Source of the DNA: Noviherbaspirillum pedocola | Lineage (GTDB): Bacteria; Pseudomonadota; Gammaproteobacteria; Burkholderiales; Burkholderiaceae_D | NCBI RefSeq assembly: GCF_016632335.1 | Contig: NZ_JAEPBG010000010.1 | Span: 124,001 to 188,000 of the forward strand | Direction of reading: 5' to 3' | Length of the DNA: 64,000 nucleotides | Program-made: the position numbers and the translations under genes | In this document: piece by piece, positions 50,571 through 59,918 of the stretch | Layout of the letters: every line of letters begins with the position of its first letter | How positions within the stretch are numbered: the first letter of the stretch is position 1 | The notes under the pieces: generated by a model | Database searches by the model: none | Told to the model about the DNA's origin: nothing | Seen by the model: the letters and a program-made list of their open reading frames with translations, nothing else

Positions 50571-51536
50571 ATGATCATCAACTGCGTCGTCTATCAACAT
50601 GGAGAGAAATTCGCCGACATCCCGACGGTGGAAATCAGTGAATACCTGGAGCGTCCGGACTGCTTCGTCTGGGTCGGCATGAAGGACGCGACCCAGGAAG
50701 AGCTGGAGGAAATGCGCGAGGAATTCTGCCTGCATCCGCTGGCCGTCGAAGATGCGCTGGTCGGCCATCAGCGGCCCAAGATCGAGGAATACGGCGATTC
50801 GCTGTTCGCGGTGCTGCGGCCGGCCGAGCTCGTCAATGGCGACATCCACATCAGCGAGCTGGCGATCTTCGTCGGCTGCAATTACGTGCTATCCGTGCGG
50901 CGCGACAGCAGCCAGGGCTTCCAGGATGTGCGCGCGCGCTGCGAGCGCGAGCCCGAGTTGCTGCGCCAAGGCTCGGGCTTCGTGCTGTATGCGCTGATGG
51001 ATGCGGTGGTGGACCGCTATCTGCCGGTCAACGATGTGCTGGAAGCCGAGCTGGAAACCGTCGAGGAAAGCATTTTCAACGTCGGTGCGCAGCGTTCCAA
51101 CATCCAGCGGCTGTATTCGTTGAAGCGCAAGGCCATGCGCCTGAAGCACGCCGTCGGGCCGCTGCTCGATACGACCGGCAAGCTTTACGGCGGCCGGGTG
51201 CCACGGCCGGTGCTGAAGTCCGATGAATATTTCCGCGATGTCTACGACCACCTGCAGCGGCTGAACCAGTCCATCGACGGCATACGCGACACCATCAGCA
51301 CCGCGATCCAGGTCAACCTGGCCATGGTCGCCATCGATGAAAGCGAGGTCAACAAGCGCCTGGCGGCCTGGGCCGCGATCTTCGCGGTGGCCACCGCCTT
51401 CGCCGGCATCTGGGGCATGAACTTCGAGCACATGCCGGAACTGCACTGGAAATACGGCTATCCGGCAGCGCTGGGCGTGATGGCCACCGTGTGCCTGTAT
51501 CTGTATCGGCGCTTCCGACGCCTGAAATGGCTGTAG
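50571..51536 (+). CDS. corA: magnesium/cobalt transport protein CorA
   Basis: A 321-residue CorA channel: large cytoplasmic N-domain (VWVGMKDATQEELEEM, HPLAVEDAL) and two C-terminal helices, the first ending in the signature GMNFEHMPEL, the second YGYPAALGVMATVCLYLYRRF. It imports magnesium. ATG 50571 after GGGAGAGAACAAG. Its stop directly abuts the stop of the convergent FAD oxidoreductase gene, with no base between. Confidence 0.95.
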   Translation: MIINCVVYQHGEKFADIPTVEISEYLERPDCFVWVGMKDATQEELEEMREEFCLHPLAVEDALVGHQRPKIEEYGDSLFAVLRPAELVNGDIHISELAIFVGCNYVLSVRRDSSQGFQDVRARCEREPELLRQGSGFVLYALMDAVVDRYLPVNDVLEAELETVEESIFNVGAQRSNIQRLYSLKRKAMRLKHAVGPLLDTTGKLYGGRVPRPVLKSDEYFRDVYDHLQRLNQSIDGIRDTISTAIQVNLAMVAIDESEVNKRLAAWAAIFAVATAFAGIWGMNFEHMPELHWKYGYPAALGVMATVCLYLYRRFRRLKWL

Positions 51537-53147
51537 TCAGCCCGCCGACTGCAGCATCGACAAGGCCACCGCCTCGGCCACGCGGATGCCGTCAATGCCG
51601 GCCGACATGATGCCGCCGGCATAACCGGCGCCTTCGCCGGCGGGAAACAGGCCGCGCGTATTGATGCTCTGCAGCGTGTTGTCATCGCGGCGTATGCGCA
51701 CCGGCGACGAGGTGCGAGTCTCCACGCCGGTCAGCACCGCGTCGTGCATCGCGAAGCCGCGGATCTGGCGGTCGAAGGCGGGCAGCGCTTCGCGGATCGC
51801 GTCGATTGCATAGTCCGGCAACGAAGGCGACAGATCGCCGAGCCGCACGCCGGGCTTGTACGAGGGCTGCACAGTGCCGAATTCGGTGGAGGCACGCTTC
51901 GCAATGAAGTCGCCAACGAGTTGGCCCGGCGCGCTGTAATCGCCGCCGCCGAGCTCGAAGGCTTTCGATTCGAGCGCGCGCTGGAAATCGATGCCGGCCA
52001 GCGGATGGCCCGGATAATCCGCGGGCGTGATGCCGACCACGATGCCCGCATTCGCATTGCGTTCATTGCGCGAGTACTGGCTCATGCCGTTGGTCACCAC
52101 GCGGTTCGGCTCGGACGTGGCCGCCACCACGGTGCCGCCGGGGCACATGCAGAAGCTGTAGACCGAGCGGCCATTGCTGCAGTGGTGCACCAGCTTGTAA
52201 TCCGCCGCGCCCAGCACCGGGTTGCCGGCATTCGGGCCGAAGCGGCAGCGGTCGATCAGGGATTGCGGATGCTCGATGCGAAAACCCACCGAGAACGGCT
52301 TGGCTTCGACATGCACGCCGCGCTCGTACAGCATCTGGAAAGTGTCGCGCGCGCTGTGGCCCACGGCGAGCACGACATGGTCGGTTTCCAGGCGCTCGCC
52401 GCCAGCCAGGTGCACGGCGCGCACTTGGTGTTTGTCGATCTCGATATCCTCGACCCGCGTCTCGAAGCGAATCTCGCCGCCGAGTTCTTCGATGGTCTCG
52501 CGCATGTGCTCGACCATCTTCACCAGCCGGAAGGTGCCGATATGCGGCTTGCTGACATACAGGATTTCCTCGGGCGCCTCGGCTTTCACGAATTCAGTCA
52601 GCACCTTGCGGCCGTAATGCTTCGGGTCCTTGACCTGTGTCCACAGCTTGCCATCGGAAAAGGTACCGGCGCCGCCTTCGCCGAATTGCACATTCGATTC
52701 CGGATGCAGCACCCGCTTGCGCCACAGGCCGAAAGTGTCCTTGGTCCGCTCGCGCACGCTCTTGCCACGCTCAAGGATGATCGGGCGAAAGCCCATCTGC
52801 GCCAGGATCAGCCCGGCGAACAGACCGCAAGGCCCCATGCCGATGACCACCGGACGCCGATTGAAATTCGCTGGCGCGTGCCCGACGAAGTGGTAGCCGG
52901 TGTCCGGGGCAATCTGCAGCCTGCGGTCCTGCGCATGGCGCGATAGCAGCGCGGCTTCATTCTTCGCTTCGAGATCGATGGTGTAGACCAGCACGATGTC
53001 GCTTTTCCTGCGCGCATCGTAGCCGCGGCGAAACACGGAAAAGCTCAGCAGTTCATCGTCGGGTATGCCAAGGCGCTCAAGGATGGCGGCCTTCAGTGCA
53101 TGTTCAGGGTGATCGAGGGGAAGTTGTACTTCGGTGAGTCGCAGCAT
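51537..53147 (-). CDS. FAD-dependent oxidoreductase (uncharacterised, HI0933/YhiN-unrelated)
   Basis: A 536-residue flavoprotein with an N-terminal about 100-residue extension, then FAD-binding VVIGMGPCGLFAGLILAQMGF with ERGKSVRERTKD, LAVGHSARDTFQML and GLFPAGEGAGYAGGIMSAG. The family is widespread and annotated only as NAD(P)/FAD-dependent oxidoreductase. A SFCMCPGG cysteine pair may be redox active. It is a lone minus-strand gene, stop abutting corA. Function not assigned. Confidence 0.88.
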   Translation of the reverse strand: MLRLTEVQLPLDHPEHALKAAILERLGIPDDELLSFSVFRRGYDARRKSDIVLVYTIDLEAKNEAALLSRHAQDRRLQIAPDTGYHFVGHAPANFNRRPVVIGMGPCGLFAGLILAQMGFRPIILERGKSVRERTKDTFGLWRKRVLHPESNVQFGEGGAGTFSDGKLWTQVKDPKHYGRKVLTEFVKAEAPEEILYVSKPHIGTFRLVKMVEHMRETIEELGGEIRFETRVEDIEIDKHQVRAVHLAGGERLETDHVVLAVGHSARDTFQMLYERGVHVEAKPFSVGFRIEHPQSLIDRCRFGPNAGNPVLGAADYKLVHHCSNGRSVYSFCMCPGGTVVAATSEPNRVVTNGMSQYSRNERNANAGIVVGITPADYPGHPLAGIDFQRALESKAFELGGGDYSAPGQLVGDFIAKRASTEFGTVQPSYKPGVRLGDLSPSLPDYAIDAIREALPAFDRQIRGFAMHDAVLTGVETRTSSPVRIRRDDNTLQSINTRGLFPAGEGAGYAGGIMSAGIDGIRVAEAVALSMLQSAG

Positions 53148-53257
53148 GCGCAGATTTCCGGTATTGAAGCGCGGCCGCGGAAGGACGCGGCCGATGGGCC
53201 GCCATTTTATCGCAGCCCGGCCGGCGCATTGCGCGCCAGCCAGGCCCGGGTCCGTCC

Positions 53258-53713
53258 TTAGCTCTTTGTGGCGCGGGCCTGATTGCGCAACTGTTTCACC
53301 TGGTCATGGTTGCGCAGCACGCCCTGATACTGCCTTTCCACCATCGTGCGTATGCCTTCCGGCAGCGGCTTCTCGAGCGCAGCGGCATAGCTGCGCTTGG
53401 CCACGTCTTCGCCGCGCTCGCATTCGTTGAGGATCGATTCATCATCCTTGCCGGTGATGGCGCTCTTGATATCGACCCAGCGCCGATGCAAGGTGGCCGA
53501 GACGCTGCTCGACTTTTCCGGATCGCCGCCGAGCGCGCGCACTTCCTGTTGCAATTCACCAGCAGCTTGCGCGCACTGCTGCGCACGGTCGGTGAAGAAA
53601 GACTTCATCGAAGCATTGCTGATGTCTTCGGCGCAGGTGCGAAAGCCCTGCTCGCCATCCTTGCAGGTTTCAATCAGATCATTCAGCGTGGAAATCACAT
53701 CCTTGTTATCCAT
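53258..53713 (-). CDS. PA2169/DUF2383 four-helix-bundle protein
   Basis: A 151-residue cytoplasmic protein with MDNKDVISTLNDLIETCKDGEQGF at the start and helices containing several Glu and His, the PA2169-type ferritin-like fold (DUF2383). It probably binds metal or serves in stress protection; the reaction is unknown. AAAGGAAGAACG precedes ATG 53713. Confidence 0.88.
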   Translation of the reverse strand: MDNKDVISTLNDLIETCKDGEQGFRTCAEDISNASMKSFFTDRAQQCAQAAGELQQEVRALGGDPEKSSSVSATLHRRWVDIKSAITGKDDESILNECERGEDVAKRSYAAALEKPLPEGIRTMVERQYQGVLRNHDQVKQLRNQARATKS

Positions 53714-53910
53714 CGTTCTTCCTTTGGGTTTTGACAGGGTCCATGCGGACCAGAACAGCCCGCGACGAAACTCTGCTGAGGCAAGCCGTATGCCAGTGCT
53801 GGAACAACGCGCGCCCAAAGGGAAAAGCCGGATGCTTTCGGCATCCGGCAGAATGTGCCGGCAGAGCGGCAAAAATTACAGAGACACAGGCGACTTGATC
53901 TGCTCAATGA

Positions 53911-55452
53911 TCAGCGATGACGCCGGTCAGTGCGGCACTCCTGGGTGGAAAGCACCTTGCCCTTCGGGTCGACGGTTTCCAGCCTGACGTCGAAGCCCCA
54001 AAGGCGCGCCACATGCTTCAGCACCTCTTCACTCTGATGATTCAGCGGCCGCCGCTGGAACTGCGTATGGCGCAGCGTCAGCGAACGATCGTCGCGGGTG
54101 TTGACCGACCATACCTGGATGTTCGGCTCGCGATTGCCCAGGTTGTACTGCGCGGCAAGCTGCTGACGCACATGGCGATAGCCGCTTTCATCATGGATCG
54201 CGGAAATCGTCAGCTTGTCGTCGTGGTCGTCGTCGAGAATCGCGAAGAAGTGGAAATCGCGAATCAGCTTCGGTGACAGGTATTGCGCAATGAAGCTTTC
54301 ATCCTTGAAGTTGCGCATCGCGAAGTCCAGGGTCTTGCGCCAGTCGCTGCCGGCGATGTCCGGGAACCACTGGCGGTCTTCCTCGGTAGGTTCCTCGCAG
54401 ATGCGGCGGATGTCGCGCATCATCGCAAATCCGAGCGCATACGGATTGATGCCGCTGTAATACGGGCTCGTGATCGGCGGTTGGTAGACGACGTTGGTAT
54501 GGCTCTGCAGGAACTCGAGCATGAAGCCATCGCTCAAAATGCCTTCGTCATACAGCTGATTGAGGATGGTGTAATGCCAGAAGGTGGCCCAGCCCTCATT
54601 CATTACTTGCGTCTGGCGCTGCGGGTAAAAATATTGCGAGATCTTGCGCGTGATACGCACGAGTTCGCGCTGCCATGGCTCCAGCAGCGGCGCCGACTTC
54701 TCGATGAAGTACAGCAGGTTTTCCTGCGGCTCGGCCGGGAAACGCCGGTGATGCGGGCCTTCCTGTGCCGTCAGTTGCTCCTCGCGTCGCGGCAGCGTGC
54801 GCCAGAGGTCATTGACCTGGCTCTGAAGATAGGCTTCGCGCTCGCTCTGACGGGCGTTTTCTTCCTGCAGCGACAGCTTGGCCGGGCGCTTGTAGCGGTC
54901 CACGCCATAGTTCTGCAGCGCATGGCAGGAATCCAGCAGCAGCTCCACTTCTTCGACGCCATGCCGCCGCTCGCATTCGGCGATGTAATTCTTGGCGAAC
55001 AGCATGTAGTCGATGATGGCTTCCGCATCGGTCCAGGTGCGGAACAGATAATTGCCCTTGAAGAAGGAATTGTGCCCGTATGCCGCATGCGCGATAACCA
55101 GCGTCTGCATCATCAGGCTGTTCTCTTCCATCAGATAGGCGATGCACGGATTGGAATTGATCACAATCTCGTAGGCCAGGCCCATCTGCCCGCGGCGATA
55201 GCTTTTCTCGGTGCTCAGGAAATGCTTGCCGAAGGACCAGTGGTTGTAGTTGACCGGCATGCCGACCGAGGCATACGCATCCATCATCTGCTCGGCAGTG
55301 ATGATCTCGAGCTGATTGGGATAGGTGTCGAGCCCGAAATTCTCGGCAACGCGGCGCACTTCCTCGTGCGCCTGCTCGATCAGTTCGACCGTCCATTCCG
55401 ATTGCTCGGGCAGACGGCGCTCATGGAGAGGAGTATCGGTGACAGTATTCAT
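53911..55452 (-). CDS. SpoVR family protein
   Basis: A 513-residue protein of the SpoVR/YcgB family: WTVELIEQAHEEVRRVAENFGLD at the start, HWSFGKHFLSTEK, NEGWATFWHYTILNQLYDEG and NPYALGFAMMRDIRRI are conserved. Its start overlaps the yeaH stop by four bases. The prkA-yeaH-spoVR operon is linked to stationary-phase and nitrogen stress in enterics; the SpoVR activity itself is unknown. Confidence 0.93.
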   Translation of the reverse strand: MNTVTDTPLHERRLPEQSEWTVELIEQAHEEVRRVAENFGLDTYPNQLEIITAEQMMDAYASVGMPVNYNHWSFGKHFLSTEKSYRRGQMGLAYEIVINSNPCIAYLMEENSLMMQTLVIAHAAYGHNSFFKGNYLFRTWTDAEAIIDYMLFAKNYIAECERRHGVEEVELLLDSCHALQNYGVDRYKRPAKLSLQEENARQSEREAYLQSQVNDLWRTLPRREEQLTAQEGPHHRRFPAEPQENLLYFIEKSAPLLEPWQRELVRITRKISQYFYPQRQTQVMNEGWATFWHYTILNQLYDEGILSDGFMLEFLQSHTNVVYQPPITSPYYSGINPYALGFAMMRDIRRICEEPTEEDRQWFPDIAGSDWRKTLDFAMRNFKDESFIAQYLSPKLIRDFHFFAILDDDHDDKLTISAIHDESGYRHVRQQLAAQYNLGNREPNIQVWSVNTRDDRSLTLRHTQFQRRPLNHQSEEVLKHVARLWGFDVRLETVDPKGKVLSTQECRTDRRHR

Positions 55453-56714
55453 TTCGGCTGCTTCTTGAACAGTTCACGGAATACCGGATAGATGTCTGCC
55501 GGCGACTCGATCTTCTGCATGGCGAAGTGCGGATGGGCCGCGGCGACCTGCATGTATTCGTGCCACAGGTTCTGCGGCGCACCGTCGGTGATTTCCACAT
55601 ACGCGTAGTACTGCACCGCCGGCAGAATGGTGCTGATCAGCAATTGCCGGCAGTTGACCGAATCCTTGTCCCAGTTGTCGCCATCGGAGGCTTGGGCGAC
55701 ATACACGTTCCAGTCGCCGCCTGGATAACGCTCCTGCAGGATGCGGTTCAGCAGATGCAGCGCCGACGAGACCACGGTGCCGCCGGACTCGCGCGAGTTG
55801 AAGAACTCGTGTTCATCGACTTCGGTTGCAGCGGTGTGATGGCGTATGAACACCACCTCGATCTTGTCGTAGGCGCGGGTGAGGAAGAGGTAGAGCAGGA
55901 TGAAGAAGCGCTTGGCCGTATCCTTGCGCTGCTCGTCCATCGAGCCCGATACGTCCATCACGCAGAACATCACCGCCTGACTGGATGGCTTGGGTGTCTT
56001 CACCCGGTTGCTGTAGCGCAGGTCGAACGGATCGATGAAGGGAATCGCATTCAGGCGCGTTTTCAGGTGCTCGATCTCGCGCTTGAGCTTGATGACGGCC
56101 GGATCGTCTTCGTCCACGACAAGCAGCAGCTGCTCGAGCTCCTGCTCGGCGCGCGCCAGTCGCTTGTTGTGCTTGCCGCCGAGGGCGATACGCCGGCCCA
56201 GCGCGCCGCGCAGCGAGCGCAGCACATGGATGTTGGCCGGCGTGCCGGACACGGTATAGCCGGCGCGATGGGTTTTGTATTCCGTGGTGGAAGCGAGCTG
56301 CTTCTTCACCATGTTCGGCAGCTCGAGGTCCTCGAAGAAGTAGTTCATGAATTCTTCGCGGCTGAGCTCGAAGACGAAGTCGTCCTGGCTCGTCTCTTCG
56401 CTGTTGCCGGCCTTGCCGCCGCCACCGCCGCCGCCGCCGCGCGGACGGGGAATACGGTCGCCCTTCAGATATTCTTCATTGCCCGGATTGACGGCTTCCC
56501 ACACGCCGCCATGCGCATGGCCAAACGTGGGTTCGTTCACATCCCTGGCGGGGATGGAAATCTTTTCGCCGCTTGCAATATCAGTAATGGAGCGGCCCTT
56601 GATGGCGCGCTCGACCGCCTGCTTGATTTGCCCTTTGTAGCGCCGCAAGAAACGCTCGCGGTTGACCGCGGACTTGTTCTTGCTCTGCAAACGCCGATCG
56701 ATGAGGTAAGTCAA
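55449..56714 (-). CDS. yeaH: DUF444 protein YeaH (vWA-like), TTG start
   Basis: A 421-residue protein. Starting at the TTG at 56714 it reads MTYLIDRRLQSKNKSAVNRE, matching E. coli YeaH (MTWFIDRRL...), and AGGAG lies nine bases upstream, so TTG is the true start. A Gly-rich linker (PRGGGGGGGGKAGN) and a von Willebrand-A-like region (AVMFCVMDVSGSMDEQRKD, MIDAS DxSxS) follow. It partners the PrkA kinase. Operon with prkA upstream and spoVR downstream. Confidence 0.93.
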   Translation of the reverse strand: MTYLIDRRLQSKNKSAVNRERFLRRYKGQIKQAVERAIKGRSITDIASGEKISIPARDVNEPTFGHAHGGVWEAVNPGNEEYLKGDRIPRPRGGGGGGGGKAGNSEETSQDDFVFELSREEFMNYFFEDLELPNMVKKQLASTTEYKTHRAGYTVSGTPANIHVLRSLRGALGRRIALGGKHNKRLARAEQELEQLLLVVDEDDPAVIKLKREIEHLKTRLNAIPFIDPFDLRYSNRVKTPKPSSQAVMFCVMDVSGSMDEQRKDTAKRFFILLYLFLTRAYDKIEVVFIRHHTAATEVDEHEFFNSRESGGTVVSSALHLLNRILQERYPGGDWNVYVAQASDGDNWDKDSVNCRQLLISTILPAVQYYAYVEITDGAPQNLWHEYMQVAAAHPHFAMQKIESPADIYPVFRELFKKQPK

Positions 56715-56896
56715 TATACTCTCCTGCTCGCATTGCGGACCCGGAACCGTCGCTTCCGCGTCTTCGCATCATCCACCGGCCCACCGGCGGCGAAAAGCGA
56801 CGGCCGTCGCTGATACCGGTATCCCGGCCCTGCCTGTGAAAACACAAGCAAGACCGGGGCCAGATCATCGCTGCCTGCCCGTCGGGCCGAGGCGGG

Positions 56897-58819
56897 TCAG
56901 GACGATTTCCTTACACGCAGATACCACTCGCAAAGCAGGCGCACCTGCTTCGGCGTGTAGCCCTTGGCAACCATGCGCTCGACGAACTCCTTGTGCTTGT
57001 GCGCGTCGTCGGCGCTTGCTTTTGCATTGAACGAGATCACCGGCAGCAGTTCCTCGGTATTCGAGAACATCTTCTTCTCGATCACGGTGCGGAACTTCTC
57101 ATAGCCCGTCCATGCAGGGTTCTTGCCATTGTTCTGCGCGCGGGTGCGCAGCACGAAGTTGACGATCTCGTTCCGGAAATCCTTCGGATTGGAAATGCCA
57201 GCCGGCTTTTCGATCTTTTCGAGCTCGCTGTTCAACGCATCGCGATTGAAGCTTTCCCCGGTGTCCGGATCGCGGAATTCCTGATCCTGGATCCAGAAAT
57301 CGGCGAAGGTGACGTAGCGGTCGAAAATGTTCTGGCCATACTCGGAATAGCTTTCCAGATAGGCCGTCTGAATTTCCTTGCCGATGAATTCCACGTAACG
57401 TTGCGCCAGGTATTCCTTGATGTAGGAATAGTATTTCTGCTCGATCTCGGGCGGGAATTGCTCGCGGCTGACCTGCTGCTCCAGCACGTACAGCAGATGC
57501 ACCGGGTTCGCGGCCACTTCCGTGCTGTCGAAGTTGAAGACCTTGGACAGGATCTTGAACGCGAAACGCGTCGACAATCCGTTCATGCCTTCATCGACAC
57601 CGGCGTAGTCGACATACTCGGACCGCGACTTCGCCTTCGGATCAGTGTCCTTCAGGTTTTCCCCGTCGTACACCAGCATCTTGCTGAAGATGCTCGAGTT
57701 CTCCGGCTCCTTCAGCCGCGACAGCACCGCGAACTGCGCCATCATCTTCAGCGTTCCCGGCGCGCATGGCGCATTCGACAGCGAGGAATTGCGCATCAGT
57801 TTGTCGTAGATCTTGATCTCGTCGGATACACGCAGGCAATAAGGCACCTTGACGATATAGATCCGGTCGAGGAAAGCCTCGTTGTTCTTGTTGTTCTTGA
57901 AGGATTTCCATTCGGATTCATTCGAGTGCGCCAGCACCACGCCATCGAAGGGAATCGCGCCGAAACCTTCTGTGCCCTTGTAGTTGCCTTCCTGCGTTGC
58001 GGTCAGCAGCGGATGCAGCACCTTGATCGGCGCCTTGAACATCTCGACGAATTCGAGCAGGCCCTGGTTGGCCAGGCACAGGCCGCCGGAATAGCTGTAG
58101 GCATCCGGATCGTCCTGCGAGTATTCCTCGAGCTTGCGGATGTCGACCTTGCCGACAAGGGAGGAGATGTCCTGGTTGTTCTCATCGCCCGGCTCGGTCT
58201 TGGCCACGGCAATCTGCTTCAACACCGATGGATAGCGCCGCACCACGCGGAAGCGGTTGATGTCGCCGTTGAATTCATGCAGGCGCTTGACGGCCCAGGG
58301 GCTGGGAATGGCGCGCAGATAACGACGCGCAATGCCATAGTCTTCTTCAAGGATCGTGCCGTCCTCGGCTTCGGAGAACAGGCCAAGCGGCGACTCGTTG
58401 ACCGGAGAGCCCTTGATCGAATAGAAGGGAACGCTTTCCATCAGGGACTTCAGCTTCTCGGCAATGGAAGACTTGCCGCCGCCCACCGGACCCAGCAGAT
58501 AGAGAATCTGCTTGCGCTCTTCCAGGCCTTGCGCAGCGTGGCGGAAATAGGAAACCACCTGCTCGATGACTTCCTCCATCCCATAGAACTCGCGAAACGC
58601 AGGGTAAATCTTGATGACCTTGTTGGCGAAGATGCGTGAGAGGCGCGGATCGAAACGGGTATCGACAACTTCAGGCTCACCGATGGCCTGCAACATTCTT
58701 TCGGCCGCCGTGGCGTATGCCATCCGATCGCGTTTGCACAAGTCCAGATATTCCTGGACCGACATCTCTTCCTCACGGGTCCTTTCATATCGTGCCGCAT
58801 AGTTCTCAAAGATTTTCAT
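56897..58819 (-). CDS. prkA: PrkA/YeaG serine protein kinase
   Basis: A 640-residue AAA+-like kinase. P-loop LYLLGPVGGGKSSIAEKL near residue 110, ARRYLRAIPSPWAVKRLHEF, and a C-terminal PrkA domain. ATG 58819 (MKIFENY, matching MNIF of E. coli YeaG) is preferred to ATG 58825 because AGGA then has nine bases of spacing. YeaG phosphorylates target proteins under nitrogen or carbon starvation. First gene of the three-gene operon; yeaH follows after 182 bases. Confidence 0.94.
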   Translation of the reverse strand: MKIFENYAARYERTREEEMSVQEYLDLCKRDRMAYATAAERMLQAIGEPEVVDTRFDPRLSRIFANKVIKIYPAFREFYGMEEVIEQVVSYFRHAAQGLEERKQILYLLGPVGGGKSSIAEKLKSLMESVPFYSIKGSPVNESPLGLFSEAEDGTILEEDYGIARRYLRAIPSPWAVKRLHEFNGDINRFRVVRRYPSVLKQIAVAKTEPGDENNQDISSLVGKVDIRKLEEYSQDDPDAYSYSGGLCLANQGLLEFVEMFKAPIKVLHPLLTATQEGNYKGTEGFGAIPFDGVVLAHSNESEWKSFKNNKNNEAFLDRIYIVKVPYCLRVSDEIKIYDKLMRNSSLSNAPCAPGTLKMMAQFAVLSRLKEPENSSIFSKMLVYDGENLKDTDPKAKSRSEYVDYAGVDEGMNGLSTRFAFKILSKVFNFDSTEVAANPVHLLYVLEQQVSREQFPPEIEQKYYSYIKEYLAQRYVEFIGKEIQTAYLESYSEYGQNIFDRYVTFADFWIQDQEFRDPDTGESFNRDALNSELEKIEKPAGISNPKDFRNEIVNFVLRTRAQNNGKNPAWTGYEKFRTVIEKKMFSNTEELLPVISFNAKASADDAHKHKEFVERMVAKGYTPKQVRLLCEWYLRVRKSS

Positions 58820-59311
58820 TTGCATGCTTCCTTTGAAGTGAATCTATTGTCAGCTGGCGGCGCTTTCAGTATGTGGCTTGCTGGACCGCAACTTAATAAT
58901 ACGCGCTCTTTTTTGTGATGGCATGAAGGCGCTGATGAAAAAATTTTTTCTTCTCACTCGCGCCCCATGACCTGCAAACGGTATGGTCTGGCAAGCTGTT
59001 CTCGATAAGGTTTCGCATGAGGACAGCTGCTACGTCACGGATTCATGATTGCATATTATCCGAACACATGGGGAAGACTTTGACCATGATGGATACAGGT
59101 TTATTTGGCTCATCATTCCCGCAGCGGCGCGGTGCAAACATGCTTGCAGCTTCATGCGCATCGCGCCACACAGGCATTCAACGCGCGAACTCAGGTTCAT
59201 GATTACACCGCGTTGAAAACGGAATCGCCATTGATACTTTGTCTTACAATTCGGGCCTGTTGTCATCATCCTCTCAACCACCGCCGTCAAGGCTTTCCCA
59301 TACATTGTCAT
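58820..59311. other. divergent promoter region between prkA and the SET-domain gene
   Basis: A 492-base gap, comparatively AT-rich, with no gene supported. It must hold the prkA and SET-gene promoters. A TATTAT on the minus strand near 58893 and TTGAAAACGG near 59212 on the plus strand are weak candidates. I found no sigma-54 element (TGGCAC-N5-TTGC). Confidence 0.5.
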
Positions 59312-59815
59312 ATGCCCCGATCCAGAACCGCGGTTGAACACGCTCAGGAACCGATTCCATCAATTGTGGTGCGCCATTCCAAAATCCATGGCAATGGCGT
59401 CTTCGCCAGGCGCAAGATAGCGGCCGGCTCGCTGATAGCCGAATACATCGGCGAGCGCATCACGGAGAGAGAAGCGCAGAAGCGCACCGGGCTCGATCCG
59501 GAGAATCCCTATCACACGTTCTTCTTTGCGCTGGAGAACGGCAAGATGATCGATGGCGGCAGCGGCGGCAATGATCTGCGCTGGATCAACCACAGCTGCG
59601 CGCCGAACTGCGAAGCCCGTGAAGAAAAGAATCGGATCTTCATCTACGCGCTGCGCGACATCAAGCGCGGCGAGGAATTGAACTATGACTATGGCCTGGT
59701 GCTGGAAGGCCGTCATACGCCGGCGATCAAGCGCGCCTATCAATGCCTGTGCGGCGAGCCCAACTGCCGCAAGACGATGCTCGCGCCAAAGCGCGGCGCC
59801 CGCCAGGCAGCCTGA
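59312..59815 (+). CDS. SET-domain protein lysine methyltransferase
   Basis: A 167-residue protein that is almost only a SET domain: HGNGVFARRKIAAGSLIAEYIGE (pre-SET edge), RWINHSCAPNCEA (AdoMet-binding NHSC), GEELNYDYG (catalytic Tyr) and a post-SET-like CLCGEPNCRKTM cysteine cluster. It would methylate lysines with AdoMet. ATG 59312 (MPRSRTAVEHAQ) is chosen; upstream frame is open. Its substrate in bacteria is unknown; possible targets are ribosomal or chromosomal proteins. Confidence 0.9.
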   Translation: MPRSRTAVEHAQEPIPSIVVRHSKIHGNGVFARRKIAAGSLIAEYIGERITEREAQKRTGLDPENPYHTFFFALENGKMIDGGSGGNDLRWINHSCAPNCEAREEKNRIFIYALRDIKRGEELNYDYGLVLEGRHTPAIKRAYQCLCGEPNCRKTMLAPKRGARQAA

Positions 59816-59835
59816 GGCAGCATTTCGAGCCTGAT

Positions 59836-59860
59836 AAAGCCTGCGCACGCAGGCTTTTTT
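59836..59860 (+). terminator. rho-independent terminator after the SET gene
   Basis: AAAGCCTGCG and CGCAGGCTTT form a 10-bp stem with a CA loop, followed by TTT. It starts 21 bases after the stop codon. Confidence 0.9.
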
Positions 59861-59918
59861 CATTTGCAAAACGCGCTGTTACACTGCGCCCTTTCCCTAC
59901 CATTCCCCAGGAACTCTG

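Noticed and set aside
56993-58639. A 548-residue plus-strand open frame opposite prkA
   Set aside because: Antisense shadow of prkA; composition typical of a reverse-frame artefact.
58820-59311. Sigma-54 promoter for prkA
   Set aside because: No TGGCAC-N5-TTGC element was found on either strand, although starvation control of this operon is known elsewhere.
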